A stretch of DNA of 64,000 nt. It comes from Chryseolinea sp. H1M3-3. GTDB taxonomy: Bacteria; Bacteroidota; Bacteroidia; Cytophagales; Cyclobacteriaceae. The translations under genes were made by a program, and so were the position numbers. The notes under the pieces are model-generated. The model was not told where the DNA came from. It saw only the letters and a list, made by a program, of their open reading frames with translations, and did not search any database. The stretch spans positions 124,001-188,000 of the forward strand of contig NZ_JARKMY010000019.1 of the NCBI RefSeq assembly GCF_029360725.1, written 5' to 3'. Position 1 is the stretch's first letter. Every line of letters begins with the position of its first letter. Positions 6,915 through 15,556 of this stretch are shown here, one piece after another.

Positions 6915-9560
6915 ATGCAGCATTCACCACCACGACTAGCACGGAAATTACTTCACTGGTTTGTCAATGCGGAATTTGTTGAGGAAATAGAAGGTGACCT
7001 GGAAGAAGTTTTTTATGAACGTTTAACTTATCAAAGCCTGTTTAAGGCGCGACTTCATTACTTTTTAGATGTGCTAAGGGCTATTCGTCCATACCAACCA
7101 AAAAGAAAATCGAGTCCTGTCGCCCACGAAATTGTTCATTGGATTTTTTTGAAATTAGCCTTTCGTACTTTGGCGAAAAGAAAGGTTTTTAGTGTTATCA
7201 ATGTTAGTGGGTTAAGCGTTGGATTGGTGAGCTTCCTGTTGATTATGGAATACGTGGCGTTTGAACGCAGCTATGATTCTTTTCACCATAAGGGAGACAG
7301 CATATACCGCGTCGCATTCAATTGGGGCGAGACTGATTATAAAGGAGAAAACTCCAGTATTTATGCATCGAGCGTTCCTGCGCTGGGGCCAGCCGTTGCC
7401 GAAGCTTTTCCTGAAATTGACGCCTACACCCGTTTCGTCCCTGTGCTTACTGTTAAGCCCTATTGCGTGTTTAATGTTTTTCAAAAGGGGCGACTCAAAT
7501 ATACCGGCAATGCCGATAATGGTTTTTATGCCGACTCGGCTTTTTTGAAAATTTTTTCCTTCCCCATCGTGGCGGGCCATACGGAGCCGCTTTCAAAACC
7601 GTACTCAATAGCCATAACGCAATCTTACGCGGAAAAGATATTTGGGACGCTACCTTACAGTAATATTTTAGGTTCGTCCATTGAGGTAGATGCACAACGT
7701 AAGGAAGATCATGTTATCACGGCAATCGTCGCCGATCCGCCGGCCAATTCACATATCCATTTTGATTATTTGATTTCGTATGCAACCATTAACTCCAGCC
7801 AACTGGAGGGAAACTTAGGATGGAGCCAATTCTATACGTACATAGTAAGCAACCAGGTTTTGTCGGATGAATGGATGGAGCCCAGATTTCAAGGTCTTGT
7901 AGAAAAGCTCTATGGAAACGACTCGCACATCGTCATTTTTCTCCAACCTCTGAGGCAAATTTACTTAGAATCGAAATTGCGTGAAGAGGTTGGACCTTCC
8001 GGCTCTTCCCAACAACTCATGTTTCTGACCATCATCGCGTACACAATATTGCTAATGGAATGGATCAACTACATAAATATGTTTTTGGCGAGATCGATGG
8101 AAAGATTAAATGAAATCGCCGTAAAGAAGGTGTTGGGTTCAACAAGGAGTCATTTAGTTGTACAATTTTTTGCCGAGTCCATATTGATGAATGTTTTTAG
8201 TTTTGGCCTTAGTATTTTGTTAGTATTATTGTTTCAGCATCCTTTTGAAAATTGGTTAGGTAAACCGGTTTCCGAGGTTTTGCTAACGGATACTCCATAC
8301 GTAGCAACAGTCTTATCATGCATTCTGGCAGGTAGTATAGCAGCTGGATTGTACCCCTCTTTGCTTTTAGCATCTCGCCCGCCCGTTGGCTTGTTGGCTC
8401 ATAAATATCAGTCATCCGCACAGGGTATTTTTTTTAAAAAAGGGCTTTTGTATTTCCAGTTCATTATGTCATTCATTCTGGTCTCGAGTACGTTAATTAT
8501 TGACAAACAAATTGAATTTATGAAAAAAGCCAACTTGGGCATGGAGCTTAGCGGGTGCGTTGCAATCCGTAGTCCCGGTACGGTAGATTCCACCTATCAT
8601 GACCGACTTGAAGCATTTAAAGCCCGGCTCCTTACTTCTCCTTTCATTAAAAATGTGTGTTCTTCTTCGACTATTCCTGGAGTACGAATTAGCAAGTCAG
8701 GAGGGGTACAAAGGGTTGTCGGTCCTGAACTTGATGGGAATAATGTATTCTTTCTTCAGGTTGACGAAAATTTTTTGAGCACTTATGATATCCGGCTGAT
8801 AGCGGGAAGGAATTTTTCTGATAAGCCTTCAGGACTACCAACGGTAATTTTAAATGAAGCTGCCCTTCAAACATTGAAGTTTAATTCTCCGGAGGAGGCT
8901 TTAAACCATAGGATTCATTGGCAATTGAAGGAATATGTGGTGATTGGAGTTTTCGCTAATTACAATCATTTGTTTCTCAAAGAAACGTTTGAACCTATCA
9001 TGTTAAGCTTTCGTCCGTCTACGCCAGGGTATCTCACCCTTAAAATTCAGGAAGGACATACTGAAGAAGCTTTGGCGATAGCAAAACAACAACTGCAGTC
9101 CCTTTTTCCGTCAACGCCTTTTGAATATAGTTTTTTAGAATCCACTTATAATCGTCAATATCAGCCTGTGCAACAATTTGAATCATTGGCAAAATATTTT
9201 TCGCTCCTTGCCATCACAATATCTTGCCTGGGACTGTTTGCACTTTCCTATTATGCCGTACAAAAGAGACTTATGGAAATAGCGGTAAGAAAAGTTTTCG
9301 GAGCCAGAAGTTTTGATATCCTGTTGTTGCTGTCAAAAAGCTATCTGAAGATTACTGTAATCAGCGGTGTTGTCGGTTCATCGTTCACATTCTACTTGAT
9401 GAATGAATGGCTTCAAAATTTTGCTTTCGCTACCGCCTTAGACTTCTTTGATTTTTTGATTCCTTTCATCTTCATCACAGGCATTGTTCTCATAACGATC
9501 AGCTACAACTGCTTGCGGACTTTCTTTATAAATCCATCTCATTCTTTAAAACATAATTAA
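6915..9560 (+). CDS. FtsX/MacB-type permease with N-terminal permease prefix domain
   Basis: An 881-residue membrane protein. Residues 1-75 form the soluble prefix seen in PadR-linked permeases (RLARKLLHWF, EEIEGDLEEVFYER). A first transmembrane helix (about 95-120, INVSGLSVGLVSFLLIM) is followed by a MacB-like periplasmic domain (YDSFHHKGDSIYRV), an FtsX three-helix bundle (TIIAYTILLMEWINYINM, then EIAVKKVLGSTRSHL), a second half with the same plan and a final bundle with LLAITISCLGLFALSYYAVQKRLMEIAVRKVFGA. No ATPase is encoded nearby, so a partner ATPase elsewhere, or a non-transport role, must be assumed. It is between padR (6 bp) and the beta-lactamase gene (2 bp). Confidence 0.9.
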   Translation: MQHSPPRLARKLLHWFVNAEFVEEIEGDLEEVFYERLTYQSLFKARLHYFLDVLRAIRPYQPKRKSSPVAHEIVHWIFLKLAFRTLAKRKVFSVINVSGLSVGLVSFLLIMEYVAFERSYDSFHHKGDSIYRVAFNWGETDYKGENSSIYASSVPALGPAVAEAFPEIDAYTRFVPVLTVKPYCVFNVFQKGRLKYTGNADNGFYADSAFLKIFSFPIVAGHTEPLSKPYSIAITQSYAEKIFGTLPYSNILGSSIEVDAQRKEDHVITAIVADPPANSHIHFDYLISYATINSSQLEGNLGWSQFYTYIVSNQVLSDEWMEPRFQGLVEKLYGNDSHIVIFLQPLRQIYLESKLREEVGPSGSSQQLMFLTIIAYTILLMEWINYINMFLARSMERLNEIAVKKVLGSTRSHLVVQFFAESILMNVFSFGLSILLVLLFQHPFENWLGKPVSEVLLTDTPYVATVLSCILAGSIAAGLYPSLLLASRPPVGLLAHKYQSSAQGIFFKKGLLYFQFIMSFILVSSTLIIDKQIEFMKKANLGMELSGCVAIRSPGTVDSTYHDRLEAFKARLLTSPFIKNVCSSSTIPGVRISKSGGVQRVVGPELDGNNVFFLQVDENFLSTYDIRLIAGRNFSDKPSGLPTVILNEAALQTLKFNSPEEALNHRIHWQLKEYVVIGVFANYNHLFLKETFEPIMLSFRPSTPGYLTLKIQEGHTEEALAIAKQQLQSLFPSTPFEYSFLESTYNRQYQPVQQFESLAKYFSLLAITISCLGLFALSYYAVQKRLMEIAVRKVFGARSFDILLLLSKSYLKITVISGVVGSSFTFYLMNEWLQNFAFATALDFFDFLIPFIFITGIVLITISYNCLRTFFINPSHSLKHN

Positions 9561-9562
9561 AC

Positions 9563-10453
9563 ATGAATTGCCTTCTTACCGTCCAACTCCTGTTTCTGTC
9601 ATTATTCATTTTTGGAGGTGATGCTTTAGCTCAAAAGGATTTGAGGGAAAATATATTGGACCTGGTTAATTCTGTCGACGGAAAAATGGGAGTAGGAATT
9701 AAAAATGTTGAAAGCGGCGATACCCTTTCCATTCATGGGGGCGATCACTTCCCGATGCAGAGTGTTTATAAATTTCACCTTGCGTTGGCCGTTCTCGATC
9801 AAGTCGACAAAGGAAATCTCTCGACTGATCAAAAAATTATGGTAAAACAATCCGAATATTTTCCGGATACGTGGAGCCCGATAGCAAAAAAGTATCCGGA
9901 GGGTGATGTCGAATTGACGATCAGAGAATTGTTGCAATACACTGTATCGCAAAGTGATAACGTCGGGTGCGATATATTATTCCGTTTGGCTGGTGGTCCT
10001 GCTAAAGTGAACGAATATATTCATCGACAAGGAATAGGGGACGTGGCAATTGTAAATACTGAAGCAGAAATGCATACGGCTTGGGATATGCAATTCAATA
10101 ATTGGACAACTCCGACAGCAACGGCGCATCTATTGGGACTGTTTACGCAAAGGAAGATTCTTACACCTGTTACACATAATTTTTTGATGGAAACCATGGA
10201 GCAGACCATTACTGGCAACAAACGTATAAAAGGACTTCTACCCGTTGGCACCCCGGTAGCGCACAAAACTGGTATGGGCGGCAATGATGCGGGCCTTATC
10301 TCTGCCATCAACGATGTTGGCATCATTACACTTCCGAACGGCAGTCACATTGCCATCGCGCTCTTTATATCAAACACAAAAGAAAGCGTTGAAAAACTAG
10401 AGGGAGTCATGGCAAAGATTTCCAAGTTGGTATACGATCATTATTCTAAATAA
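9563..10453 (+). CDS. bla: class A beta-lactamase, subclass A2
   Basis: A 296-residue enzyme with a signal peptide (cleavage near LAQ, residue 24). All serine beta-lactamase motifs are present: S67-V-Y-K70, S131-D-N133, and K235-T-G237. The omega-loop region reads NTEAEMHTAWDMQFNNWTTP, the pattern of the subclass A2 enzymes (VEB/PER/CfxA group), with E167 the likely general base. The DVGIITLPNG strand near the end also fits that group. It should hydrolyse beta-lactams, perhaps cephalosporins, in the periplasm. It starts 2 bp after the permease stop, so it is co-transcribed with padR and the permease. Confidence 0.93.
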   Translation: MNCLLTVQLLFLSLFIFGGDALAQKDLRENILDLVNSVDGKMGVGIKNVESGDTLSIHGGDHFPMQSVYKFHLALAVLDQVDKGNLSTDQKIMVKQSEYFPDTWSPIAKKYPEGDVELTIRELLQYTVSQSDNVGCDILFRLAGGPAKVNEYIHRQGIGDVAIVNTEAEMHTAWDMQFNNWTTPTATAHLLGLFTQRKILTPVTHNFLMETMEQTITGNKRIKGLLPVGTPVAHKTGMGGNDAGLISAINDVGIITLPNGSHIAIALFISNTKESVEKLEGVMAKISKLVYDHYSK

Positions 10454-10459
10454 AATATC

Positions 10460-11101
10460 TCAACTTCTTTTATCAGCCCACCATGCCCACCATACAAACA
10501 GCCATTGTAAGTGTCCTGCCCAAGCAATCGCCGTTACGTCAGGTGGAGGTGGACCAACGAGATTCATAATGTGAATAACAAGAAGAAATCCAATCAAACT
10601 CCAAAACTTCCAGGTCACTGGTTCTCCTTGGCTTTTCTTCGCGTTTTTGTAAACAATGATCCCTGTGATAAAAATCAGACCCTCGAGCAATATCGTAAGC
10701 ACGGGTGAATTCCATAATCCGAATCCCACCTTTGGAGATGTACCAGGGTACAATGGTAGGTCTGGAATATGAACGATTAAATCGAGTACCCAATGACTCA
10801 GTACCAGAGCCCCCAACAACAAAGCGCTATTTTTATTTTTTGTAATTAGATAATAAATAACTCCCAAAATAAGTGACCACCCAAGCACAACTAGCAGACT
10901 ATGCGAAATAGGATAGTCGACAAAATCCAGAGGTGTGACCGCCGATATGCCCGGAGAAATCACAACATGTTCAACGCCTAACACCAACAATGTGGGCCAA
11001 AGTAAATCAAGAAATTGTGCCGCAAGAAAAAACGTTCCAAGCGATGTAGCAGGTTGAATTTTTTTTGCAATCATCCCAGCGGCGAAGTGACCAATGAACA
11101 T
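10460..11101 (-). CDS. multi-pass membrane protein of a YdjM/metal-dependent-hydrolase-like type
   Basis: A 213-residue integral membrane protein with about five helices. Conserved-looking histidine and aspartate positions lie at helix ends: GHFAAG at the N-terminus, QFLDLLWP, YPISHSLLV, and SHWVLDLIVHIPDLPLYPG. This pattern resembles membrane-bound metal-dependent hydrolases of the YdjM/DUF457 type, but a catalytic role is not proven. It converges on the beta-lactamase gene with only 6 bp between the two stop codons, and lies on the same strand as the hydrolase at 11253. Confidence 0.7.
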   Translation of the reverse strand: MFIGHFAAGMIAKKIQPATSLGTFFLAAQFLDLLWPTLLVLGVEHVVISPGISAVTPLDFVDYPISHSLLVVLGWSLILGVIYYLITKNKNSALLLGALVLSHWVLDLIVHIPDLPLYPGTSPKVGFGLWNSPVLTILLEGLIFITGIIVYKNAKKSQGEPVTWKFWSLIGFLLVIHIMNLVGPPPPDVTAIAWAGHLQWLFVWWAWWADKRS

Positions 11102-11228
11102 AGATTTGAAAGTATACGTGCTCCGATATACGGTATTCTAATGCTTAAGTCAAATTCCTACTTAAAATAACAGGTAACGCTATTCAAACGTGCGGATTCC
11201 CACGTCGATAGGAAGAACTTTAATACTC

Positions 11229-11252
11229 CAACACCTCAACACTTCTACACTT
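11229..11252 (+). repeat. 8-bp tandem repeat (CAACACYT), three units, ending at a stop codon
   Basis: Units CAACACCT, CAACACTT and CTACACTT run directly into the stop codon (11253-11255 on the minus strand) of the alpha/beta hydrolase; a further degenerate unit precedes them. Same unit as at 6542, 28414 and 56576. Confidence 0.75.
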
Positions 11253-12095
11253 TTAAAGGTGTTCTTTCAACCATACCTCCAGTAACTTTGGCCATGTCTC
11301 GGCAGCGATGTTTCCCGGGTACATTCCATACCCATGGCCACCTTTTGGAAGCATGTGCAATTCCACGTTTGCCTTTGCATTTTGTAATGCCGTTGCCAAG
11401 GCAAGCGCGCTTGGGGCGCTTGCATCGTCCATCGTTTGAAAAATGAAAGTATCAACGGTCTCGCCAGTGGCTTGAAGTTCTGGCGTTAACGAACGATTAG
11501 GCCCTCCGGAAAGGTATCCCGGATAAATGATAATCATTCGATCAGGCGTGCCCGATTGTTCGTCGGAATCGTCTTGCGTAGGATAACGTTGCGTTGTTGA
11601 AGTCATCCCGGCGCGCGCCACAACGTGTGCACCGGCAGAGAATCCCATAGCGCCAATTCTTTTTGCATCTATACCATATAGCGCTGCGTTTTGTCTAATC
11701 AATTTCAATGAGCGCTGAAGATCTTGAAGGGCTCCGTCTCGCTTGTCCGGTACCCGATAGTGTAACACAAAAACAGTGTATCCTAATTTTGTCAGCCAGT
11801 CAGCGATGGCGTAACCTTCCTTGTGGACGGCAAGCCGGACATAGCCGCCTCCGGGGCATACGACCACAGCTTTACCATTTTTGTCACTCGCTTTTGGTTC
11901 AAAAACAGCGAGAAAAGGATTGGTCACTTCTACCACGCGTATACTTCCATCCTCTAACGTGGTAGGTACAGGCGCGCTTTTAGGCTTGGTTTCTCCCGGG
12001 ACTTTATTGGGCCAGAGAAATAGCGAATCGGTTTGTCCATAAAGTGCAATAGAGGTGGCAAAGAAAAACAAGAGTGAGAGTTTTGTTGGAAACAC
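11253..12095 (-). CDS. secreted alpha/beta hydrolase (BD-FAE/xylan-esterase type)
   Basis: A 280-residue alpha/beta hydrolase with a signal peptide (MFPTKLSLLFFFATSIALYGQ). The oxyanion loop is VVVCPGGGYVRLA, the nucleophile elbow is GFSAGAHV (G-x-S-x-G), the acid is probably in FQTMDDASAP and the catalytic His in KGGHGYGMYP. This arrangement matches acetyl-xylan or feruloyl esterase-like enzymes and many uncharacterised Bacteroidota esterases that remove acyl groups from plant polysaccharides. It is a single gene; its stop codon abuts an 8-bp tandem repeat. A sugar-ester substrate is an inference, since no glycoside hydrolase is in the same operon. Confidence 0.85.
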   Translation of the reverse strand: MFPTKLSLLFFFATSIALYGQTDSLFLWPNKVPGETKPKSAPVPTTLEDGSIRVVEVTNPFLAVFEPKASDKNGKAVVVCPGGGYVRLAVHKEGYAIADWLTKLGYTVFVLHYRVPDKRDGALQDLQRSLKLIRQNAALYGIDAKRIGAMGFSAGAHVVARAGMTSTTQRYPTQDDSDEQSGTPDRMIIIYPGYLSGGPNRSLTPELQATGETVDTFIFQTMDDASAPSALALATALQNAKANVELHMLPKGGHGYGMYPGNIAAETWPKLLEVWLKEHL

Positions 12096-12256
12096 AATAA
12101 TCTGTTTTAGTATTCAAAAGGTAATTAAACATCCGCCTACACCACCCTGTACAATGTCAAGTATGAAGATACACTTTACTTTGGATTTCCTCCATAGAAG
12201 TATGTCTGCAAGCCTGTAGCTAGGCCTAAGAGGTCGCAAAATATTTTTGGGTCAAG

Positions 12257-12288
12257 AAAAAAAAGCCGTCGCAGGTTTTGCGATGGCT
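12257..12288 (-). terminator. intrinsic terminator of the TonB-receptor operon
   Basis: On the minus strand a 10-bp stem (AGCCATCGCA with TGCGACGGCT, one mismatch) and 5-nt loop are followed by eight U residues (12264-12257). It begins about 20 bp after the receptor stop and ends the six-gene operon. Confidence 0.88.
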
Positions 12289-12308
12289 GTGGTTTTTAAA
12301 TAATCGTG

Positions 12309-14591
12309 TTACATTTTGAAGGACAGCCCACCGAATATCATGGCCGGTGTCATATCACTCAAATAATATTCACGCGATTGTTTGTTGAGAATGTTTTTCG
12401 CATTGACAAAAAGTGACAGGGCTTTGATAGGCGTGAATGATATTTTGGCATTTATAATTGCTTTCGATTCTACTTCACCTTGCCCACTGCCATCGGTAGT
12501 AAATAAGTTCGAGATATGATAAAAAGTGTGTTTGGAAAAATAGTATCCGTTCACATTTACGTTAAACTTGCTGAATTGATAATTAACATAAATTCCACCG
12601 TAAGCTTTTGGTGTGAACTTGTGGTCCATCTCAGTACCCATGCCGGAATATATGTTGTTGTTTAAAGGATCAAAATTATTGAGCGGACTAGGGGAAGCAT
12701 CACTTGTATTCGTAAAGTGTGTATAGTCGTGTAAGGTGGTCTTTTGAATGGTAACAAATGGTTTTATCGTCAATTTTTTTAATTGAATGTGTATAGATGT
12801 GGTGATGCCCATTTGGCGCACCGACAATGGTGTATTTAAGGTATGGGAATCATAAATTAGCAGGAAAGGATAATTATCAGGTATTACACTTGTGGGGGTA
12901 TCGATGATATTCGCTGAGAAGTTTTTTGTTTTTGTAGAATAACCTTCAATGTCAAGCGTAATTTTCTCTGATACTTTACCCCGGTAACCGACTTCGAACA
13001 TAGTGGAACTTAAGAGATTCAGGTTTTTATTTCCAAGCATATTATTTAGCATATACGTTTCAGGCTCAGTGCCCAACGGCAGCGTCAGAAACAGGTCCTG
13101 GTAAGTATCATAAATGAATGGAGATCGAAATGCTTTGGAATAAACAATCCTGAACAAATTATTCTTATTTGCGCTGATACTGGATGCAGCTTGGTACGAC
13201 CAGTATAAATCACCTGGATACGTGAATTGATCGGCCCGTATGCCGCCCGTTAGCCGAACGCTTTCCTTCCAAAAGCTATATTCACCACGCAGCGTTGCGC
13301 CATAGGTTTCCATGTGCCTCCTTCCATTGATAGTTCCTTCTCTTTTTGAAGCGTCACCTCGTTTGGTGTCATCATAAATGGCGCTTCGATATGCAATTGC
13401 GGGTTTGATGGAAAGGCGTTTTATTTTGAATTCATATTCAAACGATAAATCCGTGTTGTAATAGTCAAAACTCGTCTTGAATCCCAAAACAGTCTGTTGA
13501 TTGCCGGTGTTGAAAGAAAATTGAGTGGTGAGTCTGGAGATTGCGGCCCTTATATCTACGTATTGGGATGTTGAAGTGAAGGTATTGATATTAGAAACAA
13601 AACTGTCGAAGGTGCAAGTTTGTGCTTCCGACTTTTGTAGGCCAGCGGACAAATTCAATTCAACTTTGCTGGTTGGCGTATAGTTAATGAAAGCATTTGC
13701 GCCATGCTTTATTAATGAACGATCAGGGTGTGGATATACTTGGAGCGGATCAAGTGTTGACAAGGAGTCGATGGTATTAAACCATCTCTGTTTCTGAAGA
13801 TCCTGGTAAACTATTTCTCGACCGCGTGATTGAAAATTAGCTGACATGATGGCGGTTAGTTTTTTATTAAACCTATAACCAACAGCACCATTTATAACAG
13901 AAGTGCGTAACGTTCCGATCTGCGTTTCTACCTGGGTATGCAATCCATACTTCTCAACCTTGTTAGTAATAATATTGATTACACCTGAAACAGCATTTGG
14001 ACCGTACAAGGTCGAAGAGGGGCCGCGAATTACCTCGATCTTTTGAATGTCATTTAAGTCGATAGGAAGTGATTCCCAAATAATACCTCCTTGTAAATAG
14101 TTGTACACGGGTCGATTATCGATCATGACCAGTGCAGTAGTATTGGTTGAACTAAGGCGTAATGAATTTGGAGGTACGTTGTCGAGCCCACGAATATGAA
14201 TATCATAATTTCCGTTGGTTAATTGCCGAACGATAAGGCCTGGAATTAACCTTAATGCTTCCATAATGGACGTAGCGCCTGAAAGGCTGATTTCCTCTTT
14301 GGTCAATACTGATGCCGACAACGGTGCGTTGAATAGTGTTTCTGCTTTTTTAGACGCCGATACGATTGTAACGTTCATCAAATCCTCAAAGCTCAGGCTA
14401 GTAATATCAACTGAGTCTGATTGGGGCTGGGAGTGCGCGTTTATGCAAATAAAAGATAGAAAGAGCCATAGTATCAAAAAGTTCCGTCTGATACCGAAAG
14501 TGTTATTGGCCAATAGCTTTAATCTCTTGCAATTCGCTTTGCGATCCATGGTTAATGTGAGCCTGTTATTCTTTTGTTTCAATAGTGTCAT
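12309..14591 (-). CDS. TonB-dependent outer-membrane receptor
   Basis: A 760-residue receptor. A signal peptide with an unusually long charged n-region (about 37 residues) ends near INAHSQ. A plug domain follows (SASKKAETLFNAPLSASVLT, ALRLIPGLIVRQ, IRGLDNVPPNS, VIRGPSSTLYGPNAVSGVINI), then a 22-strand barrel region ending in the aromatic-type signature GGLSFKM. It has no SusC-type carboxypeptidase-like prefix. The ATG overlaps the yfiR-like stop by 4 bp (ATGA), which fixes the start and suggests translational coupling. As the last gene of a kinase operon, it may work as a sensory receptor rather than only a nutrient importer. The ligand is unknown. Confidence 0.92.
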   Translation of the reverse strand: MTLLKQKNNRLTLTMDRKANCKRLKLLANNTFGIRRNFLILWLFLSFICINAHSQPQSDSVDITSLSFEDLMNVTIVSASKKAETLFNAPLSASVLTKEEISLSGATSIMEALRLIPGLIVRQLTNGNYDIHIRGLDNVPPNSLRLSSTNTTALVMIDNRPVYNYLQGGIIWESLPIDLNDIQKIEVIRGPSSTLYGPNAVSGVINIITNKVEKYGLHTQVETQIGTLRTSVINGAVGYRFNKKLTAIMSANFQSRGREIVYQDLQKQRWFNTIDSLSTLDPLQVYPHPDRSLIKHGANAFINYTPTSKVELNLSAGLQKSEAQTCTFDSFVSNINTFTSTSQYVDIRAAISRLTTQFSFNTGNQQTVLGFKTSFDYYNTDLSFEYEFKIKRLSIKPAIAYRSAIYDDTKRGDASKREGTINGRRHMETYGATLRGEYSFWKESVRLTGGIRADQFTYPGDLYWSYQAASSISANKNNLFRIVYSKAFRSPFIYDTYQDLFLTLPLGTEPETYMLNNMLGNKNLNLLSSTMFEVGYRGKVSEKITLDIEGYSTKTKNFSANIIDTPTSVIPDNYPFLLIYDSHTLNTPLSVRQMGITTSIHIQLKKLTIKPFVTIQKTTLHDYTHFTNTSDASPSPLNNFDPLNNNIYSGMGTEMDHKFTPKAYGGIYVNYQFSKFNVNVNGYYFSKHTFYHISNLFTTDGSGQGEVESKAIINAKISFTPIKALSLFVNAKNILNKQSREYYLSDMTPAMIFGGLSFKM

Positions 14592-15100
14592 AATAAAATA
14601 GCTAAGCGCAATAATCCTTCAGTCGGCACCAAACCTGCTCGGTCCAATGCATCTTTTTTTATTTTAAACCTTAGTTTGTCGTTTTCAACGATGAAGCTTA
14701 TCATGGCCCCTCGCTTCACTAAATCTTCTTTAGTGACAAGCAATACACTTTTTCCAACGAGCATTTCGAGAAGGGTAGTGAGCCGCTTATTTTCTATATC
14801 AGGACAATAGAGAATTTGGCAAGAAGCGATGTCAATAAAAGTTTCAAATATTTTAATCTGAATTTCTTTGCCGGCAATTTTTTTTCCTTTTAACGTTCTT
14901 TCCAGTGCGTCGAAAGCTTCTGTATCAGTGCCATAAACCCCGATAACAAAAGTCTGATGGTCAGTGGGCCATTTAATATATTTTGCGAAATTAAAAATAT
15001 AGGCTGCGCGGAGTTCTGATTCAGAATTTTGGGCGTGCAGATTCTGAATCGAAGAAGCTAAAAAAACTAGTGCACAAAAATAAAGCTGTCTTATACCCAT
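14588..15100 (-). CDS. YfiR-family (DUF4154) periplasmic protein
   Basis: A 170-residue exported protein: signal peptide ending at LHAQ (about residue 24), then the YfiR signature ELRAAYIFNFAKYIKWP, a VIGVYG strand, a GKEIQIKI strand, and the typical tail SVLLVTKEDLVKRGAMISFIVENDKLRF with the closing LRLAIL. In the YfiBNR system of Pseudomonas YfiR is a periplasmic inhibitor of a diguanylate cyclase; no such cyclase is present here. In this operon it more likely connects the outer-membrane receptor to the membrane histidine kinase encoded upstream. It overlaps the receptor gene by 4 bp and lies 6 bp after the response-regulator gene. Confidence 0.9.
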   Translation of the reverse strand: MGIRQLYFCALVFLASSIQNLHAQNSESELRAAYIFNFAKYIKWPTDHQTFVIGVYGTDTEAFDALERTLKGKKIAGKEIQIKIFETFIDIASCQILYCPDIENKRLTTLLEMLVGKSVLLVTKEDLVKRGAMISFIVENDKLRFKIKKDALDRAGLVPTEGLLRLAILL

Positions 15101-15106
15101 ACAGGT

Positions 15107-15556
15107 TTATACATGCTGGTCGTTCGGCATACGTACAGGCATTTCGCAGAGATGCCAGTAGGCGCTCAGCGTAGCCACTGCATTGGCGAATCCCTCGAAC
15201 GATAGCGGTTTTAAAATATAACCCGCCACGTTTAAATTGTATGCTGCCACTTTATCACTTTCTTCGTTGGAAGTGGTCATTACGAAAACACTAATGCTTT
15301 TCAAAGCTGGTTGCTTTCGAAGTTCGACGAGAAATTCAATACCTCCCATTTTTGGCATATTGATATCCAGCAAAATGATGCCAGGTGAAGGAATCTCTGC
15401 GCCCGGTTGCCGTCCTAGCAAAGCATCAAGAGCTTCCAGACCATTGTTCACCACATACAATGGGTTACTTATTTTATTCTTTCGAAATGCGCGTTGAACA
15501 TTCATGATGTCAACCTCATCGTCTTCCACAAGAAGTATATTAATTAAGTTTGTCAT
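15107..15556 (-). CDS. single-domain response regulator (Rcp1-like)
   Basis: A 149-residue receiver domain without output domain. It has the acidic pocket EDD (11-13), phospho-acceptor D64 in LLDINMPKMGG, the switch T in VMTTSN and the K of ILKPLSF. The insert between strands 2 and 3 and the GRQPGAEIPSPGIILLD pattern are typical of Rcp1-type regulators that serve phytochrome-like kinases. It should relay phosphate from the neighbouring kinases to another protein, or act by protein contact. Its ATG overlaps the stop of the upstream kinase (ATGA, 15553-15556). Confidence 0.92.
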   Translation of the reverse strand: MTNLINILLVEDDEVDIMNVQRAFRKNKISNPLYVVNNGLEALDALLGRQPGAEIPSPGIILLDINMPKMGGIEFLVELRKQPALKSISVFVMTTSNEESDKVAAYNLNVAGYILKPLSFEGFANAVATLSAYWHLCEMPVRMPNDQHV

